Program-made: the position numbers and the translations under genes | The notes under the pieces: model-generated | Databases searched by the model: none | Seen by the model: the letters and a program-made list of their open reading frames with translations, nothing else | What the model was told of the DNA's origin: nothing | Assembly (NCBI RefSeq): GCF_000758525.1 | Contig: NZ_CP009241.1 | Location: 3,720,001-3,784,000 of the forward strand | Reading direction: 5' to 3' | Source of the DNA: Paenibacillus sp. FSL H7-0357 | GTDB lineage: Bacteria; Bacillota; Bacilli; Paenibacillales; Paenibacillaceae | Length of the DNA stretch: 64,000 bases | Shown here: positions 33,854 through 41,581 of the stretch, in pieces | Position numbering within the stretch: the stretch's first letter is position 1 | Layout: every line of letters starts with the position of its first letter

Positions 33854-34840
33854 TCAGCGGAAGGGTAGGACAGTGTACGCAACCAAATGCTGAAGATCCC
33901 TTATCCGGTTGGGAGTTTCTCTTGAAGAATGATTCAACAGTTCACATAGGGCAATGAGATCCTCCAGCTTGGAGAGAAGCCGCCAGTTCTTATCCAGAAC
34001 CGTACCGTGCTCCTGATAGGCTGCAATAAAATGCTTCTCAAAGACAGAATCAGCCGCTTCATAACGCAGGATGTTGCCAATATCAACGTATCTGTTCCAG
34101 GAAAAAGCGAACTCCCAATCCAGTACAGCTGACACAGAGCAGTCTGCAGCATCCCGGTGCATCAGAATGTTCAATCCGTTAAAATCAGAATGGACGAGGA
34201 CGGGTCTGGCATGGCTCCGGCTTTCCTTCAAGGCTGCAAGATTTGACTGGCAGAAGGACCAAACTGCTTGTGTCAGCTCATCACCAAGCCAGCTCCCGCA
34301 AGGTTTATGGAAGAGGCTGTCCTCAACGAAGGCGAGAAAACCTTCGGCATCAGTATTGAACGGCTCGGAGATCCGCAGGTCTTTGCCGAAGAAACCAAAC
34401 TCCGGGAATGTGTAATTATGTATGCCGTTTAGAACTCTGCCGGTTGAAGCTGCGGCTGATGCGACATCCAGAGCTGTTCCGGTTTTTAATACATCACGTA
34501 AGTGAATTCCTTGTTTCCATTCCTGCACAGCCCACGGCTGATTAAAAATGGTGCAGCTTGTATCAACATGAATAAAATTCGCTACAGGGACAGTCGGACT
34601 TATAAGTCCGGCAATGGCCAGCTCTTTGTAAACGATCCTACCATCCTCACTGTACAGGCGAAGCACAAAGGGGTCAGCCATTCCCTCCACAGTGATCTTA
34701 TAGTTGGAATTTCGAAATCCAGTAGACATTGCTTCAGCATAGGTTACTCGTTTCCCGGAGAATACAGGCTCGACAATCTCCTTAATTTGCTTAAGCTCCA
34801 GTGAAACAGGTTGCTCTGTCCGTTCCCAGCTCTCTTTCAT
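33854..34840 (-). CDS. Aminoglycoside phosphotransferase (APH) family kinase
   Basis: A 328-residue protein of the APH/choline kinase superfamily. It has a nucleotide loop region (SGKRVTYAEAMSTGFRNSNYKI), the catalytic loop VLVHSDFNGLNILM with HxDxxxxN (about residues 216-222) and VLDWEFAFSW carrying the Mg-binding Asp. GGAGG lies upstream of the ATG at 34840. Such chromosomal genes mostly phosphorylate small metabolites or antibiotics; nothing here ties it to resistance. It is encoded alone, divergent from the lysK leader. Confidence 0.9.
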   Translation of the reverse strand: MKESWERTEQPVSLELKQIKEIVEPVFSGKRVTYAEAMSTGFRNSNYKITVEGMADPFVLRLYSEDGRIVYKELAIAGLISPTVPVANFIHVDTSCTIFNQPWAVQEWKQGIHLRDVLKTGTALDVASAAASTGRVLNGIHNYTFPEFGFFGKDLRISEPFNTDAEGFLAFVEDSLFHKPCGSWLGDELTQAVWSFCQSNLAALKESRSHARPVLVHSDFNGLNILMHRDAADCSVSAVLDWEFAFSWNRYVDIGNILRYEAADSVFEKHFIAAYQEHGTVLDKNWRLLSKLEDLIALCELLNHSSRETPNRIRDLQHLVAYTVLPFR

Positions 34841-34894
34841 CTCATCAGCCTCCTTGAAGCTATCGTAACATACCTATTCATCAAACGGATGTTA

Positions 34895-34924
34895 TTGACA
34901 GATGTACATGAACCGGGTTACTAT
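34895..34924 (+). promoter_or_regulatory. Sigma-A promoter of the lysK T-box leader
   Basis: A consensus TTGACA (34895-34900), an 18-bp spacer and TACTAT (34919-34924), about 350 bp ahead of the synthetase start. Confidence 0.7.
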
Positions 34925-34930
34925 GGCTTA

Positions 34931-35238
34931 CAATAACTTACATCAACAACAGCAATGAAGAGAAGAGTAATTGGAACCTATTGTTCACAGAGAGCTCCAG
35001 CCTGGTGAAATGGAGCAGCGATGATTCCAACGAATAAAGTCTCCGAGCTTCATACGGAATTGAGCCGATTGCTCAAGGATGGTATGACGGGATCTCCCGT
35101 TACAGAGATAGGGTATAAGCGTAATGGCCGTACCCGAAGAGGTGAGCAGGGTAACCTGTTCGCAAACAGAGGTGGTACCACGACGCTAATTATAGCTCTC
35201 GTCCTCAAGATGACAATCTTGCGGACGGGAGCTTTTTT
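34931..35238 (+). promoter_or_regulatory. T-box riboswitch (tRNA-Lys) upstream of class I lysyl-tRNA synthetase
   Basis: The T-box core AGGTGGTACCACG (35170-35182) is followed by a terminator with arms AGCTCTCGTCC and GGACGGGAGCT and six T (35194-35238). In stem I, GAATAAAGTCTCCGAG presents AAA (35036-35038), a lysine codon, as specifier. The variable base in TGGT would pair with an A discriminator, as expected for tRNA-Lys. The leader should be read through when uncharged tRNA-Lys accumulates. The start is inferred from the promoter. Confidence 0.93.
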
Positions 35239-35273
35239 GCTTTATCCAACTAAAAAATTAGAGGTGATTGGTT

Positions 35274-36830
35274 ATGCATTGGGCAGAAAAAATAGCGAGT
35301 CAGTTAATTGAAATGCATCCTGAGCAGCAAGCCTTTGTGTGTGCTTCGGGGATCAGCCCGTCGGGTTCGGTACATATCGGGAATTTCCGGGAGATCGCGA
35401 CGACTTATTTTGTAAGCAAAGCGCTCGAAAAAGCGGGCAAAGAAGTGAGGTTTATTTTTTCATGGGATGACTTCGACCGGTTCCGGAAGGTTCCTAATCA
35501 TGTAGATCCCGGCTTTGAACGATATATTGGATTGCCTTATTCCAAGGTTCCGTGTCCTTATGGCTGCCATTCCTCCTATGCGGAGCATTTCGAGCAAGAA
35601 TTTGAACAAGCGCTGATGGCATTTGGGATTACACCCGAGTTTATCTATCAGAGCAGGGAGTATCAGTCGCGCCGCTACAATCCGGCCATTCTTCAAGCGC
35701 TGCGCCGCAGAGGGGAGATTTACGATATTCTCATGTCATTTAAAACAGGGGAAGCCAGTGCGGAAGACAGAGCTGCTTTTTATCCAGTTCATGTATATTG
35801 TGAGCAATGCGGAAAGGACAGCACTACGGTTGTGGATTTTGACGATCAGGCAGAAACACTATCCTATACATGTACATGTGGTCAGCATAACACTGTCTCT
35901 GTCCCGGAGGCTGCTATAATCAAATTGCATTGGAAAATAGACTGGCCGATGCGCTGGGGAATGGAAGGGGTAGCTTTCGAGCCCGGTGGACGCGATCATT
36001 CCTCTGAAACAGGCAGCTTCAACGTAGCCAGTGTGATTTCTGCACAAATCTTTGAGAATAAGCCGCCTTATTACGTGCCTTACGAATTCATCAGCATCAA
36101 AGGCAGCCACGCCAAAATGTCCAGCTCGTCGGGAAATCATTACACGCCTGCGGATCTTCTGAAAGTGTATACCCCGGAGAATCTATTGTTTCTGTTCGCA
36201 AAATATCAGCCGAATGCCGCTTTTCATATTGGGATGGATGAAGATGTACTCCGAAATTATGCAGAATTTGAGCGTTTTCGTGAAGCCTACCCGTCTCCAA
36301 CACTCTCTGAAGAGATCAAAGCTGCTTTGGAGCTGTCCATGAACCATGTTACAGAGGCCAAGGCCCCAAGCTTCAGTCAGGTCTCCGGTATTTTGCCGCT
36401 TGTGAACTTCGATTTCGAACTGCTAAAGGAGATAGTGGCACGTAACGGTGGAGGGCACGACGAGGAGCTGCTGCAACAAACCGCAAACCGTGCGGAGCAT
36501 TGGATCAGACAATGGGTTCCGCAGCGTATGATTACAGTGAATACTGAACCTGACATCGCCTATTATCAGACTTTAGAGCCCGGCGAACAGGAATGGATTA
36601 AAGATTTTTGCAGCTTACTGCGAAGAGAAGGAATGGATGAACAAGAGCTGATGACGGAAATTTACGCAATTTGTCACGATAAGGACAAAAAAATAATGAA
36701 AAACAATCAAAAACGTTTGTTTAAAATCATCTATCAATTCACTCTCAATCAACAGGAAGGACCGCGGATTCCCGTGTTAATTCAGGTGCTGGGAGCGGAA
36801 CAAATACTGGCTTTGTTAGACTTTTCCTAG
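35274..36830 (+). CDS. lysK: Class I lysyl-tRNA synthetase
   Basis: A 518-residue class I synthetase, structurally unrelated to the common class II LysS. The HIGH-like motif is SGSVHIGNFRE (about residues 25-35) and the KMSKS-like motif is AKMSSSSGNH (about 280). A zinc-binding module is suggested by CEQCGKDS...CTCGQH (about 175-205). The C-terminal helical anticodon domain is complete. ATG 35274 follows GAGGTGATT; a TTG at 35268 is in frame but closer to that site. Expression is controlled by the T-box leader. Whether a class II lysS exists elsewhere cannot be seen here. Confidence 0.97.
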   Translation: MHWAEKIASQLIEMHPEQQAFVCASGISPSGSVHIGNFREIATTYFVSKALEKAGKEVRFIFSWDDFDRFRKVPNHVDPGFERYIGLPYSKVPCPYGCHSSYAEHFEQEFEQALMAFGITPEFIYQSREYQSRRYNPAILQALRRRGEIYDILMSFKTGEASAEDRAAFYPVHVYCEQCGKDSTTVVDFDDQAETLSYTCTCGQHNTVSVPEAAIIKLHWKIDWPMRWGMEGVAFEPGGRDHSSETGSFNVASVISAQIFENKPPYYVPYEFISIKGSHAKMSSSSGNHYTPADLLKVYTPENLLFLFAKYQPNAAFHIGMDEDVLRNYAEFERFREAYPSPTLSEEIKAALELSMNHVTEAKAPSFSQVSGILPLVNFDFELLKEIVARNGGGHDEELLQQTANRAEHWIRQWVPQRMITVNTEPDIAYYQTLEPGEQEWIKDFCSLLRREGMDEQELMTEIYAICHDKDKKIMKNNQKRLFKIIYQFTLNQQEGPRIPVLIQVLGAEQILALLDFS

Positions 36831-36844
36831 CAAATGGACTGCCC

Positions 36845-36874
36845 TTTACGTGATCGTTCGATCAGAGGTATAAT
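36845..36874 (+). promoter_or_regulatory. Promoter of yeeI with a palindromic spacer
   Basis: TTTACG (36845-36850), an 18-bp spacer and consensus TATAAT (36869-36874). The spacer begins with TGATCG-TT-CGATCA (36851-36864), a perfect inverted repeat in the place where a repressor would interfere. Confidence 0.55.
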
Positions 36875-36921
36875 AGAAGTCGACTGTTTATAATTAATGT
36901 TGGAAAGTGAGCGGAAACTAT

Positions 36922-37641
36922 ATGGGTCGTAAATGGAATAATATTAAAGAAAAGAAAGCATCGAAGGATGCCAATACAAGTAAGGTCTACGCCAAGTTTG
37001 GGGTAGAGATTTATGTAGCCGCGAAGAAGGGCGAACCTGATCCGGAATCAAACCGGGCGTTGAAGGTTGTTCTGGAACGTGCCAAAACGTACAATGTGCC
37101 GAAAGCCATTATCGACCGTGCTTTGGAAAAAGCTAAAGGCAGCGGTGATGAGAATTATGTTGAACTTCGTTATGAAGGCTTCGGACCAAGCGGCTCAATG
37201 ATCATTATTGATGCGCTCACGAATAACGTTAACCGTACAGCTCCCCTGGTGCGTTCCGCGTTCAGTAAGAATGGCGGCAACATGGGTGTCAGTGGTTCGG
37301 TAACGTATATGTTCGATCAAACAGCCGTTATCGGTCTGGAAGGCAAATCTGCCGATGAAGTGATGGAAATGCTGATCGAAGCGGACCTGGATGTTCGCGA
37401 TGTACTGGAAGAGGACGAGGCTGTCATAGTATATGCCGCGCCTGACCAGTTCCATGCGGTACAGGAAGTGTTCCGCAATGCAGGCATAACCGATTTCACC
37501 GTGGCTGAGCTAACCATGCTTCCACAGAATTATGTCGCGCTTGCCGAAGATGCCGAGGCTCAATTTGAGAAGCTGATTGATGCTCTGGAAGAACTGGATG
37601 ATGTACAGCAGGTATATCATAATGTGGATTCCGAAGAATAG
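36922..37641 (+). CDS. yeeI: YebC/PmpR-family protein (YeeI/YeeN subgroup)
   Basis: A 239-residue protein closely resembling B. subtilis YeeI. Diagnostic segments are [20 protein letters not shown] at the start, [23 protein letters not shown] and [12 protein letters not shown]. Family members are annotated as transcriptional regulators; more recent work links YebC-type proteins to helping ribosomes through difficult sequences such as proline runs. ATG 36922 matches the conserved N-terminus. It is monocistronic with its own promoter and terminator. Confidence 0.96.
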   Translation: MGRKWNNIKEKKASKDANTSKVYAKFGVEIYVAAKKGEPDPESNRALKVVLERAKTYNVPKAIIDRALEKAKGSGDENYVELRYEGFGPSGSMIIIDALTNNVNRTAPLVRSAFSKNGGNMGVSGSVTYMFDQTAVIGLEGKSADEVMEMLIEADLDVRDVLEEDEAVIVYAAPDQFHAVQEVFRNAGITDFTVAELTMLPQNYVALAEDAEAQFEKLIDALEELDDVQQVYHNVDSEE

Positions 37642-37662
37642 CAGCACTGATTTCATCCGAAG

Positions 37663-37701
37663 ACGGCCAGCAGATGTTTTGTCTGCTCTGGCCGTTTTTT
37701 T
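37663..37701 (+). terminator. Intrinsic terminator of yeeI
   Basis: ACGGCCAG/CTGGCCGT stem with an inner CAGA/TCTG extension, followed by seven T residues. Confidence 0.9.
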
Positions 37702-37827
37702 ATATGAGACAGCAATCTTTATATGGGGTTATTTTGTTAGGGGGCGCTGGAAAGAATAATCTGGCTGTGGAAATGCCAAAATAAGCTGGAACACTAATAA
37801 GTATCCAACTTAAAAGGAGGCAACACA

Positions 37828-38007
37828 GTGCCGCATGAAACAACGCCGGATAAAAACCTGATCAATACGGTGGAAGAACTGGAGAATGCACCCGTCAACA
37901 GCCAGGAAGCCCAGCAAAGGGAGCAGAAAAAGCTCGACAACCGCAAAGAGTCGCTCCGGGATGATAGGACGACTTATAAGAAAAATGAACAAAACACGTA
38001 TAAGTGA
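37828..38007 (+). CDS. Small hydrophilic protein, 59 residues, unknown
   Basis: A short open reading frame from GTG 37828 preceded by AAAAGGAGG at an ideal 7-bp distance and followed by an intrinsic terminator. The protein (MPHETTPDKNLINTVEELEN at its start) is rich in Glu, Gln, Lys, Asn and Asp, has no Cys or Trp, and should be disordered or helical. Composition is similar to small spore-associated hydrophilic proteins, but no family is recognised. The strong ribosome binding site and separate terminator support that it is real. Confidence 0.65.
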   Translation: MPHETTPDKNLINTVEELENAPVNSQEAQQREQKKLDNRKESLRDDRTTYKKNEQNTYK

Positions 38008-38034
38008 TCCTTCCACTTGAGTAGCACCAAGAAA

Positions 38035-38064
38035 AGTGGCAGAAGATATTCTGCCGCTTTTTTT
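38035..38064. terminator. Bidirectional intrinsic terminator
   Basis: AGTGGCAGAA/TTCTGCCGCT with T7 on the plus strand and, read on the minus strand, TTTTC after the stem. It serves both the 59-residue gene and the opposing YdeI-like gene. Confidence 0.82.
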
Positions 38065-38095
38065 GTCATTTATACACCATTTGAGCTAACGCATC

Positions 38096-38665
38096 TTAAT
38101 AATCCAGAAGGCGTCCATTATCATGCCATTGACCGTACATTTTATTTTCTTTAGTGTTTGTTATAAATTTGTCTAATCTACTCTTAAATAATTCGGGTTG
38201 CTTAATATTACATTGTATCGTGTCGATCCGAACACGTTGATAAAGAGCTGGAAATGCCAAAAAATTCTCATAAACTTGCCTTTCCTCTTTAAGCCTTTGC
38301 TCAATAACCCTATCTATTTTAAAAGAATCGTGGTCCATATCAGGAAGTACCTTTCTTCCTTCATCAGTCATTAACCCCAACTTTTCGAGGCGGCGGACAC
38401 GTTCTTTATTCAATTCAGTCCAAGAACTTTTTTTGCTTCTGGGAGACAGTCTCTGCACCAGCTCAGTTTCAGATATTTTCTTTTTGACTCCATCGATCCA
38501 GCCAAAACATAAGGATTCTTCGACCGCATCCAAGTATAGCAACGTATCTGGGTTTGGCGTCATACTCACTACGACCCAACAATATTTTTCAGTCTTAGCA
38601 TTTTCCTGCAGCCAACCCCTCAACGCTTCTCTCGATATTGCTGTAATTAGATTTTCAATTTCCAT
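38096..38665 (-). CDS. YdeI/OmpD-associated (OmdA) family protein
   Basis: A 189-residue protein of the YdeI/OmdA family, often called a bacteriocin-protection family. Visible hallmarks are LRGWLQENAKTEKYCWVV, LDAVEESLCFGWIDGVKK and RLSPRSKKSSWTELNKERVRRLEKLGLMTDEG. The start is ambiguous. The ATG at 38665 fits the family N-terminus and has AAGGAG 14 bp upstream; an in-frame ATG at 38698 has GGAGG only one base away. The biochemical role of the family is not established. It is encoded alone. Confidence 0.85.
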   Translation of the reverse strand: MEIENLITAISREALRGWLQENAKTEKYCWVVVSMTPNPDTLLYLDAVEESLCFGWIDGVKKKISETELVQRLSPRSKKSSWTELNKERVRRLEKLGLMTDEGRKVLPDMDHDSFKIDRVIEQRLKEERQVYENFLAFPALYQRVRIDTIQCNIKQPELFKSRLDKFITNTKENKMYGQWHDNGRLLDY

Positions 38666-38901
38666 AGATGAAAAATATTCTCCTTTTTTGGTATTCATAC
38701 CTCCATCATAGCAAAGGCGGCTTGCTTTTAGTATAAGATTACGACCATGATACATATATTACTGCCTTCCGGGCAGGGGTTAAAGACACACATCATTCCA
38801 TCTATTTACATTTTATTAGTAACATTTGTAACTGACTTGATGGACAAAAATTGATAAATATAGATTGTAAGCGTTTTTATAACATGACTGGGGGAATGGT
38901 T

Positions 38902-39453
38902 GTGAAAAAGGTAACAAAGTTATTGCTGGTAGCCGGTATTTCATTGGCAGTTGTAGGAGTAGGCAACAGCAACGTGCTGAATGATGTATCTTCAGCCGCC
39001 AGTGCACCGCTCAAGGTAGGCCGGGTAGAAGCGGCAGCACATGGCACGAAATGCTTCACCGTAGCTGTTGCCGTTGTTCAAAACGGTGTAATCGTGGCTG
39101 CCTCGCTGGATGATTATCAATTCCTGAGCACAGATGTGGCCAAGGGAGTCCCTAACTCCGATGCCGATTTCGGAAAAAATTATAAAGACCCTGCAATGGT
39201 TCTGGCCTCCAAGAAGGCCAATAACAAATATTACAGTGATCATATGAAAGAAGAAGCCAAATCCACCGTTGCTTATGACAAAAACTTAGCTGCTGTTGAG
39301 AAATTTGCGACCGGCAAGACGATTAAATCGCTTGAAGCTACGCTCACTAAGAAGAGCAAAGAAGAAATGGTGGATGCCGTCAGCGGGGCTACGCTGGTGG
39401 ATACCAAGGGCTACTTAACGGCTATTTTGAACGCAGCCAAAGCTGCTAAATAA
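38902..39453 (+). CDS. Secreted FMN-binding-domain-like protein
   Basis: A 183-residue exported protein with a signal peptide (about residues 1-32: KKVTKLLLVAGISLAVVGVGNS then SSAASA). The mature part contains HGTKCFTVAVAVVQNGVIVAASLDDYQF and, near the end, MVDAVSGATLVDTKGYL. The SGAT motif is what FMN-binding (FMN_bind/NqrC-type) domains use to attach flavin covalently, so a flavin-carrying extracellular electron-transfer role is possible. GTG 38902 lies 7 bp after GGGGGA and is preferred over ATG 38896. It is monocistronic with a terminator. Confidence 0.7.
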   Translation: MKKVTKLLLVAGISLAVVGVGNSNVLNDVSSAASAPLKVGRVEAAAHGTKCFTVAVAVVQNGVIVAASLDDYQFLSTDVAKGVPNSDADFGKNYKDPAMVLASKKANNKYYSDHMKEEAKSTVAYDKNLAAVEKFATGKTIKSLEATLTKKSKEEMVDAVSGATLVDTKGYLTAILNAAKAAK

Positions 39454-39482
39454 CACAGTCACTTCGATAGATCGAATACTAG

Positions 39483-39518
39483 ACTCCTTCACGGCTGCTG
39501 CTGTGAAGGAGTTTTTAT
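39483..39518 (+). terminator. Intrinsic terminator of the FMN-binding-like gene
   Basis: ACTCCTTCAC/GTGAAGGAGT, a perfect 10-bp stem with a 9-nt loop, followed by TTTTATTT. Confidence 0.92.
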
Positions 39519-39527
39519 TTCTAGGTA

Positions 39528-39642
39528 AAGTTGAACTAAAGAACAATTTCAGGAAATCCAAACCTAACAGCGGCCGGAAGTCCAAACATTCACCGCAGTT
39601 GCGTTCTATGCCGGCTCAATAAATCTAAAGTTCCACTTATAT
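39528..39642. repeat. Dispersed intergenic repeat, copy 2
   Basis: A roughly 115-bp element related to the one at 12266-12372. It shares the 17-bp word CGGAAGTCCAAACATTC (39575-39591), a left end with TTGAACT (39531) and a right end with AAGTTCCA (39628). The distance from core to right end is nearly the same (37 versus 38 bp). The left half is about 11 bp longer, and the terminal inverted repeat is more decayed. It is the main content of the 340-bp gap before the Nudix gene. Confidence 0.6.
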
Positions 39643-39746
39643 AGTTTAAGAACACCGCCCTTATCAACTGCTAAGCCGCAGCTAAGTTATAGATGAAGTA
39701 GATAAGTGGGATTATTTATGCTATATTTTTCACATGGCTTTTAACA

Positions 39747-39764
39747 AACGTACGTTCCTATAAT
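39747..39764 (+). promoter_or_regulatory. Promoter region of the first Nudix gene
   Basis: TATAAT (39759-39764) lies 30 bp before the Nudix start. Just upstream is the perfect 10-bp palindrome AACGTACGTT (39747-39756), in the spacer where an operator would act. The -35 element is weak. Confidence 0.4.
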
Positions 39765-39793
39765 ATAACTAAAGAGAGAAGGTGCACCTCAGA

Positions 39794-40228
39794 ATGTCTG
39801 AATTCCGCCTCTTAAGTGTTGTGCATGTTTTTATGATTAGAAATCAGCAACTGCTGCTCCTCAGGCGCTTCAATACGGGACATGATGATGGATATTACGC
39901 GCTCCCGGCGGGACGTCTGGAACGTGGTGAAGGGGTAATGGCCGCCGCAATTCGTGAGGTTCAGGAAGAATGCGGCGCTGTAATTGCTCCCGGGGATTTA
40001 GAAATGACCGGAGTAATTCATATTAAAACTTCCCATGACGAACGGATTGATTTTTTCTTTATCGCCAAGCAGTGGTCAGGTGAAATTAGCAACGCTGAAC
40101 CCCATAAATGTGATGATCTTCGCTGGTTTCCATTAGACCGGCTGCCTGCTAATCTTCTGCCTGTTGCTGGTCAGGCGCTGGACCAATACAGGCAGGGAGT
40201 ATGGTTTTCGGAACATGGGTGGAAGTAG
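39794..40228 (+). CDS. Nudix hydrolase
   Basis: A 144-residue pyrophosphohydrolase. The Nudix box GRLERGEGVMAAAIREVQEECG (split here as GRLERGEGVM and AAAIREVQEECG) matches GX5EX7REUXEEXGU at about residues 43-65. Substrates of this size class include nucleoside diphosphate derivatives; no substrate motif identifies one. ATG 39794 follows AGAAGG by 11 bp. It precedes a metallophosphoesterase gene by 21 bp, so the two may be co-transcribed. Confidence 0.95.
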   Translation: MSEFRLLSVVHVFMIRNQQLLLLRRFNTGHDDGYYALPAGRLERGEGVMAAAIREVQEECGAVIAPGDLEMTGVIHIKTSHDERIDFFFIAKQWSGEISNAEPHKCDDLRWFPLDRLPANLLPVAGQALDQYRQGVWFSEHGWK

Positions 40229-40249
40229 AAATGACAGAGGAGTGAATTA

Positions 40250-41416
40250 ATGCTGACTATGATAAAGGGGCCTTATTTGCAGTGGCCGACCGAAGAATCT
40301 ATGACTTTCATGTGGGAAACCTCTAAGCCTGCTGCATCCAGAGTGGAAGTGATGAGGGCAGAACGAATACATAGCGGTTATCAAGGAAACTACAAGCAGC
40401 CGGAACAGATCCTTGCCAGTGCTGAGAATTCTGGATATTCCCTAATCCAGCAGCTTACGGTTAGCGGACTGGAACCAGGAACGATTTATTTCTACAAGGT
40501 GTATTCTCAGAATGAGCAGGAGGCGGCAGAAGCAGGGCCATTTCCCTTTAAGACAGCTATGTTGCCAGGAGAGCCGTTTTCATTTACGGTAACCAGTGAA
40601 ACCGGCGGCTACAGCGGTTTTGATATCACAGGCGGAGAGATCAACAACAGCATCTTTGCACAGATGAAAAAGTTCCGTCCGGACATCAGCCTGTTTATCG
40701 GTGACATTGTTAATGATGGAACAAATTATGCCGATTGGGATCAGTATTTTTTCAGTCCCGGAAAAGAGCTGCTGCAAGATACCCCCTGCTTTAGCTGCTT
40801 GGGCAATCATGAGAACGGAGGCTCATGGTATTATGATTTTTTTGCTTTTACCGCTCCGAAGAATTATTACTCCTTTGATTATGGAGATGCTCATTTTATT
40901 GCTCTGGACAGCACGGATTTCATAAACAATGATACTTATCCTGACAGCTCGGGGAAATTTCAGGCAGGAAATGCGCAATATGATTTTCTGGTTCAAGATC
41001 TGCAAAACACTTCCGCCAAATGGAAAATTGTCTACTTTCACTATTCTCCTTATGTGTCCGGCGGTTATCAGGTTGAAGCACTGCGGGCGCTTTGTCCATT
41101 GCTGGAGCAGCATAGTGTGGATCTTGTACTCAGTTCCCATACGATTGTGTATGAACGAAGCTATCCGCTGCGCTCCGGCAAGCTGGATTTCATGGACGGG
41201 ATCGTATATGTCGTAGCTGGGGGAGCCGGTGCAATGCCAGAGTGGCTGCTGCCCAAGCGGGAATGGTTCACTTCACAATCGCTGGCAGTGCCGCATTTTC
41301 TGCAAGTAGCAGTAACTCCACAACAATTGGAAATTCGCGCGATCGATCATCAAGGAGCGTTATTCGATAAATTTAGTATTTTCAAGGATACGGATGGAGC
41401 AAAGGAGTTCGTGTGA
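40250..41416 (+). CDS. Metallophosphoesterase, purple-acid-phosphatase-like
   Basis: A 388-residue protein. An N-terminal fibronectin-III-like domain (about residues 5-105, KGPYLQWPTEESMTFMWET) precedes a calcineurin-type phosphoesterase domain with LFIGDIVND (metal-bridging Asp), CLGNHENGG (Asn-His) and VYFHYSPY. The last metal motif, usually GHxHxYER, reads SSHTIVYERS, so the second His is Ile. The first Asp position reads SETGG. No signal peptide is seen, whereas most relatives are secreted. Activity may therefore be altered. GGAG lies 9 bp before the ATG. Confidence 0.87.
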   Translation: MLTMIKGPYLQWPTEESMTFMWETSKPAASRVEVMRAERIHSGYQGNYKQPEQILASAENSGYSLIQQLTVSGLEPGTIYFYKVYSQNEQEAAEAGPFPFKTAMLPGEPFSFTVTSETGGYSGFDITGGEINNSIFAQMKKFRPDISLFIGDIVNDGTNYADWDQYFFSPGKELLQDTPCFSCLGNHENGGSWYYDFFAFTAPKNYYSFDYGDAHFIALDSTDFINNDTYPDSSGKFQAGNAQYDFLVQDLQNTSAKWKIVYFHYSPYVSGGYQVEALRALCPLLEQHSVDLVLSSHTIVYERSYPLRSGKLDFMDGIVYVVAGGAGAMPEWLLPKREWFTSQSLAVPHFLQVAVTPQQLEIRAIDHQGALFDKFSIFKDTDGAKEFV

Positions 41417-41581
41417 GGTCTGGGTAAAGGTATGCTGAGCTAAATAATAAGCGGTTTACTCATTAGGTAGCTAAAGATAGCACAGGGAAATAAATCTATG
41501 GTGCGCTCATCCAAAATTGTGTATGCTGGAGTTTGTTTAGAGGACAGTCTCTGAAATACATAGCAGGAGGATTTGCGCAGT

